Source: Hymenobacter edaphi (GTDB taxonomy: Bacteria; Bacteroidota; Bacteroidia; Cytophagales; Hymenobacteraceae). Taken from it: 64,000 bases of DNA. Below the pieces are notes generated by a model. It was given only the letters and a program-made list of their open reading frames with translations. It did not search any database and was not told the DNA's origin. The first letter of the stretch is position 1; every line of letters starts with the position of its first letter. Shown in pieces: positions 41,262-49,399 of this stretch. Where the stretch lies: assembly GCF_003258365.1 (NCBI RefSeq), contig NZ_QHKM01000007.1:186001-250000 (forward strand), written 5' to 3'. A program made the translations under genes and the position numbers.

Positions 41262-41350
41262 TCGCACTTCTTACCAATTCCGACCCACCATCAACTTAAC
41301 TACCCCGGGCACTGCCGCACATGGTCGGAGCGGCGGCTGGGGTCAGCACC

Positions 41351-42673
41351 ATGCAGAATACCATTGCAATTGTGGGCCGCCCCAACGTGGGCAAGTCCAC
41401 CCTGTTCAACCGCCTGGTCGGCGAACGGAAAGCCATCATGGACAACCAGTCCGGCGTCACGCGTGACCGGCACTACGGCTACGGCGACTGGACCGGCAAA
41501 TACTTCACCGTCATCGACACCGGCGGCTACGTGGTGGGTTCCGACGACGTGTTCGAAGAAGGCATCCGCAAGCAGGTGAAGCTGGCCATCGACGAGGCCG
41601 ACGTGGTCCTGTTCATGGTCGACGTAGACGCCGGCCTGCACCCGCTCGACGAGGAATTTGCCAACGTGCTGCGCCGCTACCAGGACAAGAAGCCCATCTA
41701 CTTGGTGGCCAACAAGGCCGACTCGACGCAGCGCTTCCAGGCGGCCGGCGAGTTTTACGCCCTCGGCATCGGCACCGGCGACATTTTTCCCATCAGCTCG
41801 CAGTCGGGCTCCGGCACCGGCGAACTGCTCGACGCGGTCATCAGCCACTTCGCGGAGGAAGGCGTGGAAGACCCCGACGCGGGCATTCCGCGCATCTCGG
41901 TAATGGGCCGCCCGAACGTGGGTAAGTCCTCGCTGGTAAACGTGCTGCTGGGCGAGGAGCGCAGCATCGTGACGGACATTGCCGGCACCACTCGCGACGC
42001 TATTCACACCCGCTACAACGCCTTTGGCAACGAGTTCATCCTCATCGACACCGCCGGCCTGCGCCGCAAAGCCCGCGTCGACGAAGACATCGAGTTCTAC
42101 TCCAACCTTCGCTCCCTGCGGGCCATGGAGGAGTCCGACGTGGTTATCGTGATGCTGGACGCCACCCGCGGCATCGAGTCGCAGGACGTGAACATCATCG
42201 GCCTGGCCGACCGCAACCGCAAGGGCATCGTCATCCTGGTCAACAAGTGGGATTTGATCGAGAACAAGGAATCGAACACCGCCAAGGAGTTTGAGGACAA
42301 GATCTACGACATGATCAAGCCCATCAAGTACCCGCCCATCATCTTCACCTCAGCCCTCACCAAGCAGCGCGTGCACAAGGCCATCGAGACGGTGATGGAG
42401 GTGTATGAGAACAAGCGCAAGAAAGTACCGACCTCGGAGCTGAACGAGGTGATGCTGCGCGAAATCGAGGCGTACCCGCCGCCCTCCACCAAGGGCAAGA
42501 TGGTGCGCATCAAGTACGTGACGCAGCTGCCCACGCACAACCCGGTCTTCGCCTTCTTCTGCAACCTGCCGCAGTACGTGAAGGAGTCGTACACCCGCTA
42601 CCTGGAGAACCGCCTGCGCGAGCATTTCGACTTCAGCGGCGTGCCCATCGGCATCGTGTATCGCAAAAAGTAA
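41351..42673 (+). CDS. der: GTPase Der (EngA), double-domain
   Basis: Der is an essential GTPase of 50S ribosome assembly with two G domains in one chain. The 440-residue protein starts MQNTIAIVGRPNVGKSTLFNRLVG (first P-loop), has DTGGYVVGSDDVFEEGI and VANKAD, then the second domain VMGRPNVGKSSLVNVLLG with DTAGLRRKARVDEDIEFYSNLRSL and LVNKWD, and a C-terminal KH-like domain ending FSGVPIGIVYRKK. The ATG at 41351 leaves the normal short N-terminus; the in-frame ATG at 41321 would add ten non-conserved residues. Confidence 0.96.
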   Translation: MQNTIAIVGRPNVGKSTLFNRLVGERKAIMDNQSGVTRDRHYGYGDWTGKYFTVIDTGGYVVGSDDVFEEGIRKQVKLAIDEADVVLFMVDVDAGLHPLDEEFANVLRRYQDKKPIYLVANKADSTQRFQAAGEFYALGIGTGDIFPISSQSGSGTGELLDAVISHFAEEGVEDPDAGIPRISVMGRPNVGKSSLVNVLLGEERSIVTDIAGTTRDAIHTRYNAFGNEFILIDTAGLRRKARVDEDIEFYSNLRSLRAMEESDVVIVMLDATRGIESQDVNIIGLADRNRKGIVILVNKWDLIENKESNTAKEFEDKIYDMIKPIKYPPIIFTSALTKQRVHKAIETVMEVYENKRKKVPTSELNEVMLREIEAYPPPSTKGKMVRIKYVTQLPTHNPVFAFFCNLPQYVKESYTRYLENRLREHFDFSGVPIGIVYRKK

Positions 42674-42720
42674 GCGCAGCGGCCGGTGATGATTCACTGA
42701 TAGCACTGATGCGGAACAAG

Positions 42721-42760
42721 AAAACCCGAATAGAAAAAATATTTTTTCTATTCGGGTTTT
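42721..42760. terminator. Perfect 40-base palindromic terminator after der
   Basis: AAAACCCGAATAGAAAAAAT is followed directly by its exact complement ATTTTTTCTATTCGGGTTTT. It ends in TTTTTAATTTT and terminates der. The rest of the gap to 42950 holds no gene that I can see. Confidence 0.85.
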
Positions 42761-42950
42761 TAATTTTAAAGCTGTTTGTCAATGACTTATGGTTGTGAAA
42801 TCAGCGGCATCAGCGAATTATCAGGGCAATCGGCGGTTCGGGCGGGTTACCTGAGCGGGGTGCGGGTATAAAGCTTCAGATTTCGCTGCTGCAAGGCGGG
42901 GGAAGCTGAAAAAAGAAAACTCAACTCCATTTTCTCCACACCAACTTACC

Positions 42951-43205
42951 ATGAAAAAGGTTCTGTTCCTCGCCCTGGCCGCTGCTTCGTTCTCCTTCGC
43001 TTCGTGCGACAGCAAGACCGAAAACGCTCAAGAAAACACCGCTGACGCCGTAGAAAACACCGGCGAGCAGAAGGCTGACGCCATGGAAGAGCAGGCTGAC
43101 GCCGTACGTGACTCGGCCGATGCTAAGGCTGACGCCATCGAAGACGCTGCTGATGCCAACCCGAGCCAGGCTACCCCGGCTCCCGCTACGACCCCGGCTC
43201 AGTAA
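42951..43205 (+). CDS. Small lipoprotein with Ala/Asp/Glu repeats
   Basis: This 84-residue protein has a lipoprotein signal (MKKVLFLALAAASFSFASC, Cys 19) followed by an Ala/Asp/Glu/Lys helix of loosely repeated ADA units (KADAMEEQADAVRDSADAKADAIEDAADA) and a short Pro/Ala/Thr end. Such late-embryogenesis-like or ice-binding-like helices occur in many small Bacteroidetes lipoproteins; the true function is unknown. Codon use is unlike its neighbours, with more GCT, which often marks high expression. A strong terminator follows at once, so it is a single-gene transcript. Confidence 0.75.
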   Translation: MKKVLFLALAAASFSFASCDSKTENAQENTADAVENTGEQKADAMEEQADAVRDSADAKADAIEDAADANPSQATPAPATTPAQ

Positions 43206-43241
43206 TTATAGCCGGCTCCGGACTTCGGTCCTGGCAGCCAG

Positions 43242-43280
43242 AAAGGGCGCCCCGCACTGTGCGGGGCGCCCTTTTGTTTT
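43242..43280 (+). terminator. Intrinsic terminator after the small lipoprotein gene
   Basis: AAAGGGCGCCCCGC (43242-43255) pairs with GCGGGGCGCCCTTT (43261-43274) around ACTGT, followed by TGTTTT. Confidence 0.85.
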
Positions 43281-43361
43281 GTCCGGTGATGAGTAGCTGG
43301 CAGACGGCTGGCCGGCTGTTCCGGGCCGAAAAACGAACAACCAAAAACGAGTAACGCCAGT

Positions 43362-43931
43362 TCAGGCGCCCAGCCGCCGCTGCAGCAGCCCGTCGACGAC
43401 GTGTACCAGCTTCTTGGGCGGGTAGGTGCGCCAGGGCAGCTCGTCCAGCTGCCCGCCGAAGTTGACGTAGCTGTCGATGTTGTACTGGCGCATTTCGCGG
43501 GCTACGTGCTCCTGAAAGTTCACGGCCGCAATCCAGCCCTCCTCCGCGTCCTCAAACCATTCCTCGTAGTAGGAATCGTCGGAGCCGTGAAAGTTGAACA
43601 CGTTTTCGCCGATGAGGATGAATTTGCGGATGCCCTCGTGCACCATCGGGTCGATGATCTGCCGCTTGAGCTGCATGATGTCGTTTTCGATGGCGTCGTT
43701 CCACTCGCCGATAAACTCGATGACGGCCACGTGCTCGTCGTAGTCGACGAAGAGAATCTTCAGGAACAGCGTGTCCGACTCCATCCCGTCCCACTGCGGG
43801 TGAATGAAGTAGCCGTAGATGGTATTGACGTAGCTGTCGAGGTTGTTTTCGGCCCCGTAGAGCGGGGAACGTTCGTCCTCGGAAGCCTGGTACTGCTCCA
43901 GCCAGGCGTAGTGGGGTTCGATGGTGTGCAT
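43362..43931 (-). CDS. Conserved protein of unknown function
   Basis: The 189-residue protein is acidic and soluble, with no signal peptide or membrane helix. It starts MHTIEPHYAWLEQYQASEDERSPLYG, has HPQWDGMESDTLFLKILFVDYDEHVAVIEFIGEWNDAIENDIMQLKRQII and DSYYEEWFEDAEEGWIAAVNFQEHVAREM, and ends in a basic helix (YPPKKLVHVVDGLLQRRLGA). The regular codon use and clear globular pattern support a real gene. I do not recognise the family. No promoter box was found. It is probably monocistronic because a murQ terminator lies upstream of it. Confidence 0.7.
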   Translation of the reverse strand: MHTIEPHYAWLEQYQASEDERSPLYGAENNLDSYVNTIYGYFIHPQWDGMESDTLFLKILFVDYDEHVAVIEFIGEWNDAIENDIMQLKRQIIDPMVHEGIRKFILIGENVFNFHGSDDSYYEEWFEDAEEGWIAAVNFQEHVAREMRQYNIDSYVNFGGQLDELPWRTYPPKKLVHVVDGLLQRRLGA

Positions 43932-44025
43932 AGCTCAGGCGTTGGCGGCCGCTGGAAAGATAACCGCGCTTTCTGGGTAACGCATAGCGCAGGACAGCGT
44001 TCCGGCGCTGAGCCATCCGTGCGCA

Positions 44026-44057
44026 AAAAAAAGAACGCGCCGTTAAAGGCGCGTTCT
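44026..44057 (-). terminator. Intrinsic terminator after murQ
   Basis: AGAACGCGCC (44032-44041) pairs with GGCGCGTTCT (44048-44057). The A-run at 44025-44032 becomes a T-run on the minus strand, so this stops murQ transcription. Confidence 0.85.
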
Positions 44058-44082
44058 GTGGCAAGCCGCTAATGGAGTTGAT

Positions 44083-44889
44083 TTACTGCCCGTTGTGCGC
44101 CGCCAGCGCAGCCCGAACCGAGCCGTGCCGCTGCAGCAGCTCCGCCGCCTTATCCTGCTCGATACCCAATTCGTCCATCAGCATCCGTTCCCCGCGGTCC
44201 ACCAGCTTGGCGTTGGTGAGCTGCATGTCCACCATCTTGTTGCCCTTCACCCGGCCCAGCCGGATCATGGTGGCGGTGCTGAGCATATTCAGCGCCAGCT
44301 TCTGGGCGGTGCCGGCCTTCATGCGGGTGCTGCCGGTCACGAACTCCGGCCCCGTCACCACTTCCACCGGAAACTCGGCCGCCGCTGCCACCTTGGAGCC
44401 CGCGTTGCACACGATACAGCCGGTGGTCAGGCCGTGCTGCCGGGCCTGCTCCAGCCCGCCGATGACGTAGGGCGTGCGGCCCGAGGCGGCAATGCCCACC
44501 ACCACGTCCTTGGCGTTGATGTCGTGGGCCGATAGGTCGCGCCAGGCCTGCTCGGCGTCGTCCTCGGCGTTTTCCACAGCTTTGCGGATGGCCGAGTCGC
44601 CGCCGGCAATGAGGCCCACCACCAAGCCCTGCGGCACCCCGAAGGTGGGCGGGCACTCCGAGGCGTCGAGGATGCCCAGCCGCCCGCTGGTGCCCGCGCC
44701 GATGTAGAACAGCCGGCCACCCTCGCGCAGCCGGGCCACGGTGGCTTCGATCAGCGCCTCCAGCTGCGGCAGGGCCTTCTGCACGGCCAGCGGCACGGTC
44801 TGGTCGAGCTGGTTCATGCCTGCCAGCAGCTGGGTGGTGGACAGGGTTTCGAGGTTGTCGAAGAGCGAGGCAGTTTCGGTGGTGCTCAT
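44083..44889 (-). CDS. murQ: N-acetylmuramic acid 6-phosphate etherase
   Basis: MurQ cleaves the lactyl ether of MurNAc 6-phosphate, allowing recycling of peptidoglycan sugars to GlcNAc 6-phosphate. The 268-residue protein is a SIS-domain enzyme with FYIGAGTSGRLGILDASECPPTFGVPQGLV (sugar-phosphate-binding loop), GGDSAIRKAVENAEDD (catalytic Glu region), VVGIAASGRTPYVIGGL and VTGPEFVTGSTRMKAGTAQKLALNMLSTATMIRLGRVKGNKMVDM. It is slightly shorter than E. coli MurQ at the C-terminus, where it ends in a small UBA-like helix bundle. No murP or anmK gene is adjacent. Confidence 0.93.
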   Translation of the reverse strand: MSTTETASLFDNLETLSTTQLLAGMNQLDQTVPLAVQKALPQLEALIEATVARLREGGRLFYIGAGTSGRLGILDASECPPTFGVPQGLVVGLIAGGDSAIRKAVENAEDDAEQAWRDLSAHDINAKDVVVGIAASGRTPYVIGGLEQARQHGLTTGCIVCNAGSKVAAAAEFPVEVVTGPEFVTGSTRMKAGTAQKLALNMLSTATMIRLGRVKGNKMVDMQLTNAKLVDRGERMLMDELGIEQDKAAELLQRHGSVRAALAAHNGQ

Positions 44890-44938
44890 TGCTTGGGGTG
44901 GGTGTGGGGTTGGATTGTTGGGAAAACCGCGCCGTAAG

Positions 44939-45056
44939 CGTCGTAGCGCGAACTTTGTAGTTCGCGTATCCTGAACGACTCGTTGAACAGCAGCCGTTGA
45001 ACTCGTTCCATGACAACCGTGCTGGATACGCGAACTACAAAGTTCGCGCTACGACG
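44939..45056. repeat. 33-bp perfect inverted repeat (MITE-like)
   Basis: The left arm (44939-44971) starts CGTCGTAGCGCGAACTTTGT and the right arm (45024-45056) ends ACAAAGTTCGCGCTACGACG; all 33 positions pair. The 52-base middle contains further short repeats of AACGACTCGTTGAAC type. The right arm overlaps the last codons and stop of the cytochrome b5-like gene. Confidence 0.9.
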
Positions 45057-45360
45057 TGGGCGACCCGGTTTTCAAACGTCCGACGACGTAGAACTTATCG
45101 AGCACGTTTACGGTGTGGGGGGCGTCTTTTTCCAGCTCGGCGGTCAGGTCTTGGCCAGCCCAGTGTTCGTAGTGGTTGCCGCGGCGCCAGAGGCGGGAGC
45201 TGGTTACGTCGTAGATCAGCCCGCGGTAGGCAAACCAGATTTCGTCCCGGTCCTGCCCGTTGCGCAGGGCCAGCTGGTGCCTGGAATACTCCGGCAAAGC
45301 CTCTACGGGCTGCCCGTCGGCGGTGCTCGGCTCGTGCGGAATCCCGGAGTCTTCGGCCAT
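45049..45360 (-). CDS. Cytochrome b5-like heme-binding domain protein
   Basis: The 103-residue soluble protein matches the bacterial short cytochrome b5 type: RHQLALRNGQDRDEIWFAYRGLIYDVTSSRLWRRGNHYEHWAGQDLTAELEKDAPHTVNVLDKFYVVGRL. The likely axial heme ligands are a His in GNHYEHWAG (63 or 66) and His 82 in DAPH. No membrane anchor is seen. Its final codons and TAG stop lie within the right arm of a 33-base inverted repeat, so the original C-terminus may have been altered by the element. It lies between murQ and the arginase-fold gene on the same strand. Confidence 0.8.
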   Translation of the reverse strand: MAEDSGIPHEPSTADGQPVEALPEYSRHQLALRNGQDRDEIWFAYRGLIYDVTSSRLWRRGNHYEHWAGQDLTAELEKDAPHTVNVLDKFYVVGRLKTGSPTS

Positions 45361-45387
45361 TATTGATTACTAATTCTCAATTATTAA

Positions 45388-46530
45388 TTACCCTAACAAA
45401 GCCTGCGTCAGAATCCAACGGTTGGGCAGGTCGCCCTGGGCGGCGCGCAGGTAGTCCTGGTAGCTGCAGGGCACGATGCGGCGCACGGAGTGGTCGGCCA
45501 TGCTTTCCACTTCCATCCACCACTTCTCGGTGCGCTTGGCCTTGTAGAACACCAGCTTGGCCGGGTTGCCCGGCAGCCCCACGGCGTAGCGGATAAAGCG
45601 GCGGCTCTGGAAGTCGGTTTCGTAGCGGCGGTGGTAGTAGCCCTCCACGAAGTACCAGAGCATGGTAGCGGCCGTGGAAGCGGCCAGGCCCAGCAGGTCG
45701 TGGTCGGGGCGGTAGCCGTAGAGGCCGATGCTGGTGAGCTGGTCGTTGTGGCCGGCGTACCAGCACAGCTGGGAGGCTTCCTCGGCGGTGAGGCCGAAGG
45801 GGGAGGCGGGCAGGTAGCCCGGAAACTCCGGCCAGCGCAGGGCCATCAGGTCGAAGCTGATCAGGTCGGCCTGGCGCAGCAGCGGCTCGGCCTGGCGCAC
45901 GTCGTCCCGGATCTGGCCCAGCCGCAGGGTCTCGAAGTGCAGCTTTTCCAGCGCGGCCAGCACGCTCGTGGGCACTAGGTACTGCTGATGGGCCAGCTGG
46001 CCGAAGTTGAAGAGGAAGTTGGGCTCGTGCATCAGGATGCGGCGCAGGTGGCTGTCCTCGGCCGGCACGCCGGCTTCCTCCACCATGTCCACCCGCGCGT
46101 CGATGCAGGTCAGGCTCACGGCGCGGTCCAGGGTTTCGTAGGCCAGAAACTGCCCGATGTCGAGGTCGTGGGAGCCGCCGAGCAGGATGGGCACCGTTTT
46201 TTCTTCCAGCAAGGCCGCCACGATTTCGCGCAGCCGCAGGTACGTATCTTCCAGCGTCAGGCCGTTGCGCAGGTTGCCCAGATCCACCAGGCGGCAGGGG
46301 CCGGTGCCGCGCTGCAGCTGGTAGAAGCGCGGCCGGATGGCGTCGGGGGCGGAGGCGGCGGGCGTGCCGGCGGCGCTGCCCCGCCACTCATTCAGGCCGA
46401 TAATGGCCAGATCGGCCCCGCGCCAGTCGGGAAACGTATCCACGAAGCGCGCGACGTGGGCGCCCAAAGTCGTACCGGAGCCGGCGGGCACATCGTCGGT
46501 GAGCGGGTCGAAGAACAGGGCCAGATTCAT
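45388..46530 (-). CDS. Arginase/formimidoylglutamase-fold protein, diverged metal site
   Basis: The 380-residue protein has the ureohydrolase fold order: VARFVDTFPDWRGADLAIIGLNEW, KTVPILLGGSHDLDIGQFLAYE, VSLTCIDARVDMVEE and LISFDLMALRWPEFPG. The canonical metal motifs GGDHS, DAHxD and SxDxDxxDP are here GGSHD, DARVD and SFDLMALRW, so several ligands are missing, notably the His of DAHxD. Such diverged members are common in Bacteroidetes and are labelled formimidoylglutamase without proof of activity. I start at 46530 (MNLALFFDPLTDDV), below the promoter box. It may lack hydrolase activity. Confidence 0.8.
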   Translation of the reverse strand: MNLALFFDPLTDDVPAGSGTTLGAHVARFVDTFPDWRGADLAIIGLNEWRGSAAGTPAASAPDAIRPRFYQLQRGTGPCRLVDLGNLRNGLTLEDTYLRLREIVAALLEEKTVPILLGGSHDLDIGQFLAYETLDRAVSLTCIDARVDMVEEAGVPAEDSHLRRILMHEPNFLFNFGQLAHQQYLVPTSVLAALEKLHFETLRLGQIRDDVRQAEPLLRQADLISFDLMALRWPEFPGYLPASPFGLTAEEASQLCWYAGHNDQLTSIGLYGYRPDHDLLGLAASTAATMLWYFVEGYYHRRYETDFQSRRFIRYAVGLPGNPAKLVFYKAKRTEKWWMEVESMADHSVRRIVPCSYQDYLRAAQGDLPNRWILTQALLG

Positions 46531-46575
46531 AGCGGAGGTGGCTGCCGCGGCGCAGGTGCCCGCGGAGGCGTAGGT

Positions 46576-46583
46576 CAAAACTA
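46576..46583 (-). promoter_or_regulatory. -7 box for the arginase-fold gene
   Basis: TAGTTTTG on the minus strand matches TAnnTTTG, 45 bases before the ATG at 46530. It also argues against an in-frame start at 46578, which lies inside it. Confidence 0.5.
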
Positions 46584-46686
46584 CTCAAAAAGCCCGCCCT
46601 ACGTATGAAGCTTAAAGCGCCTTAATAGGCTTTGCGCCGAAAAATCCATTTATTTCACCAGCTTTTCCCTCCCGAATTCCGCTCCC

Positions 46687-48471
46687 ATGCAAGCTCCCCG
46701 CCGCGCTTTTGATATTCTGCCGTACCAGTTGGCCACCGCTCCCAAGGCCGACTGCCTCGCCGCCAAGCGCAACGGCGAGTGGCAGAAATGGAGCACCCAG
46801 CAGGTGCTGGACTCCGTGAACCTCGTCAGCCTGGGTTTGCGCCAGGTTGGTATCGGCAAGGACGATAAGGTGGCCATCATCTCGATGAACCGCCCCGAGT
46901 GGCTGTACGCCGACTTCGGCATCTCCCAGCTCGGCGCCGTGACGGTGCCCATGTACCCCACCATCACCACCGAGGACTACAAGTACATCTTCGCCGATGC
47001 GGGCGTAAAAGCCGTGTTCGTGGCCAACCAGGAGCTGTACGACAAGGTGAAGGAGGCCACCGCCAGCCTGAATATCCCCGACGACCACATCTTCACCTTC
47101 GACAAAATCAGCGGCGGCCGACCGTTCGAAGACCTGCTGGCCCTGGGCAAGAAAGGCAACGTGGCCGACCTGGAGCCCCTGCGCGCCGCCGTGCAGCCCG
47201 ACGACCTGCTCACCCTGATTTACACCTCGGGCACCACCGGCTCGCCCAAGGGCGTGATGCTCACCCACGACAACATCCTGAGCAACTGCCGCAGCTCCCA
47301 GTCCTTCGTGCCCGTCACCAAGGACGACTCGGCCCTCAGCTTCCTGCCGCTCTGCCACATTTTCGAGCGGATGGTGACCTACCTCTACATGATCAACGGC
47401 GTGAGCATCTACTACGCCGAGAGCATGGAAACCATTGCCGACAACCTGCGCGAGGTACACCCCAACATCTTCACCACCGTCCCGCGCCTGCTCGAAAAAG
47501 TCTACGACAAGATTGTGGCGAAGGGCCACGAACTGACGGGCGTGAAAAAGCAGCTGTTTTTCTGGGCCCTGAACCTGGGCCTGGAGTACGACACGCAGCA
47601 GGACAAGGGCTTTTTCTACAACACCCAGCTCAAGCTGGCCCGCAAGCTCATCTTCTCGAAGTGGCAGGAGGCGCTGGGCGGCAACATCCGCGTCATCGTC
47701 TCGGGCGGCGGGGCCCTGCAGCCGCGCCTGGCCCGGGTGTTCTGGGCCGCCGGCATCCGCGTGATGGAAGGCTACGGCCTCACCGAAACCTCGCCGGTTA
47801 TTGCCGTGGGCGGCTTCGAGCCGGAGAATAACCTCATCGGCACCGTGGGCCCGCTCATCGACAACATGGAAGTCAAGATTGCCGCCGACGGCGAAATCCT
47901 GACCAAGTCGGCCTCGGTGATGAAGGGCTACTACAACAAGCCCGAGCTGACGGCCGAAGCCATCGACAAGGACGGCTGGTTCCACACCGGCGACATCGGC
48001 GAGTTCGTGAACGGCCGCTTCCTCAAGATTACCGACCGCAAAAAGGAGATGTTCAAGACCTCCGGCGGCAAGTACGTGGCCCCGCAGGTTATCGAAGGCA
48101 AGCTGAAAGAGTCGCCGCTCATCGAGCAGGCCATGGTGGTGGGCGACGGGCAGAAATTCCCCGCCGTGCTGCTGGTCCCCGCCTTCGACGAGCTGAAAAG
48201 CTGGTGCAAGCGCAACAACGTGCCCGTGAACGGCTCCAACGAGGAGCTGGTGAAAAACGAGCAGGTGCAGAAGATGTTCCACGATCTGGTAACGAAGTAC
48301 AACAAGAGCTTCGCGCAGTGGGAACAGGTGAAAAAGGAGGCCTTGCTGCCCAAGCTCTGGACCGTAGAATCGGGCGAGATGACGCCGACCATGAAGGTCA
48401 AGCGCAAAGTCATCAGCGAAAACAACAAGGAGGTAATCAATAGCCTCTACAACTCCGATTCGCAGCGGTAA
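46687..48471 (+). CDS. fadD: Long-chain fatty acid--CoA ligase
   Basis: This enzyme activates fatty acids to acyl-CoA through an acyl-AMP intermediate. The 594-residue protein is of the AMP-binding family: LIYTSGTTGSPKGVMLTHDN (P-loop), LSFLPLCHIFERMVTYLYMINGVSIYY, VMEGYGLTETSPVIAVGG, and GWFHTGDIGEFVNGRFLKITDRKKEMFKTSGGKYVAPQVIE with the hinge and C-terminal catalytic Lys region. The long-chain eukaryote-like type (about 600 residues) is common in Bacteroidetes. It precedes the MarR-fadN-fadA-fadE cluster and would feed it, but a repeat-rich gap of 363 bases separates them. Confidence 0.93.
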   Translation: MQAPRRAFDILPYQLATAPKADCLAAKRNGEWQKWSTQQVLDSVNLVSLGLRQVGIGKDDKVAIISMNRPEWLYADFGISQLGAVTVPMYPTITTEDYKYIFADAGVKAVFVANQELYDKVKEATASLNIPDDHIFTFDKISGGRPFEDLLALGKKGNVADLEPLRAAVQPDDLLTLIYTSGTTGSPKGVMLTHDNILSNCRSSQSFVPVTKDDSALSFLPLCHIFERMVTYLYMINGVSIYYAESMETIADNLREVHPNIFTTVPRLLEKVYDKIVAKGHELTGVKKQLFFWALNLGLEYDTQQDKGFFYNTQLKLARKLIFSKWQEALGGNIRVIVSGGGALQPRLARVFWAAGIRVMEGYGLTETSPVIAVGGFEPENNLIGTVGPLIDNMEVKIAADGEILTKSASVMKGYYNKPELTAEAIDKDGWFHTGDIGEFVNGRFLKITDRKKEMFKTSGGKYVAPQVIEGKLKESPLIEQAMVVGDGQKFPAVLLVPAFDELKSWCKRNNVPVNGSNEELVKNEQVQKMFHDLVTKYNKSFAQWEQVKKEALLPKLWTVESGEMTPTMKVKRKVISENNKEVINSLYNSDSQR

Positions 48472-48501
48472 GCGGTTGTTGAAATAGGAACGACAAAACC
48501 A

Positions 48502-48703
48502 GAACGTCATTCCGAGCGCAGCCGAGGAATCTCGCGTGCTGATGTTGGATAGTAATTCTCTAGTTAGAAAGTTGCTCCCGGACATCAGTACGCGAGATTC
48601 TTCGCTTTGCTCAGACTGACTTACTGCTTTCGGTAGGGTTTGGTCGTTCAACGAGAAGACTACTATCGAGCGAGATGTCTCCACTTCGCTCGACATGACG
48701 TTC
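48502..48703. repeat. REP-like intergenic repeat, long copy
   Basis: It starts GAACGTCATTCCGAGCGCAG and ends GCTCGACATGACGTTC. Inside, GGAATCTCGCGTGCTGATGT is matched by the inverted ACATCAGTACGCGAGATTC. It fills most of the 363-base gap between the acyl-CoA ligase gene and the MarR gene; I see no gene in it. GGATAGTA is shared with copies at 35.5 and 53.1 kb. Confidence 0.75.
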
Positions 48704-48785
48704 AAAATTGAAGCTCGTCCAGTCATCAGGTGAGTGCTCCATCACTCGCCGGCGGAACGCGTCTGATAATTTTTTCGTAAACTAG

Positions 48786-48806
48786 TATGCAAGCATAACA
48801 TATTTG
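48786..48806 (+). promoter_or_regulatory. Possible MarR operator and -7-like box
   Basis: TATGC-AA-GCATA (48786-48797) is a short dyad, next to CATATTTG (48799-48806), one mismatch from TAnnTTTG, about 30 bases before the MarR start. The arrangement suits autoregulation, but the dyad is short and could be chance. Confidence 0.3.
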
Positions 48807-48834
48807 CGTACGTTTACCGGACATCGACCCCGAG

Positions 48835-49308
48835 ATGAGACCCGAAGAAACCGTTGACTACAACATCAAAGTGGCTTGGCACGCCATTTCGCGCATGTAC
48901 AATGTGCAGGCCGCCAAGCACGACATCACCACCAGCATCGGCTTCGTGCTGCTGAACATCGACCAGGAAAACGGCACGCCCGCGACCAAAATCGCGCCGC
49001 TGCTGGGCCTGGAAACCCGCTCCCTGACGCGCATTCTGCGCTCCATGGAGGAGAAGGGCTTGATCTACAAGCAGGCCGATCAGCAGGACAAACGCTCGGT
49101 ACGCATCTTCCTGACCGAAGAAGGGCTGAAGAAGAAGGAAGTGTCGCGGCAGACGGTGCGGCAGTTCAACCAGAAGATCCGGGAAAAAGTACCCGCCGAG
49201 CAGCTGGAGGTGTTTTTCCGGGTGGTCGGCCAGATCAACGGGCTGATCGATAACAAGAGCATTTTCGAGGGCTTCAAGGTGAAACCGCTGAAGCCGGTCA
49301 GTAAATAA
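48835..49308 (+). CDS. MarR-family transcriptional regulator
   Basis: The 157-residue protein is a winged-helix regulator. It has the dimer helix (ETVDYNIKVAWHAISRMYNVQAAKH), the recognition region TPATKIAPLLGLETRSLTRILRSMEEKGLIYKQ, and the wing DKRSVRIFLTEEGLKKKEV. It stands directly before fadN, fadA and fadE on the same strand (91-base gap), so it very likely senses acyl-CoA or a related ligand and controls beta-oxidation. This is inferred from position and from the known roles of MarR and FadR-type regulators. Confidence 0.88.
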   Translation: MRPEETVDYNIKVAWHAISRMYNVQAAKHDITTSIGFVLLNIDQENGTPATKIAPLLGLETRSLTRILRSMEEKGLIYKQADQQDKRSVRIFLTEEGLKKKEVSRQTVRQFNQKIREKVPAEQLEVFFRVVGQINGLIDNKSIFEGFKVKPLKPVSK

Positions 49309-49399
49309 GCCGGGCTGCTGGGCGCGTGGGGTAAGCCCGCGCACTGAGTAGCTCGGTTATTGATTTTCAACCATTCCCACTCATTCACTTTTTCAGAGA

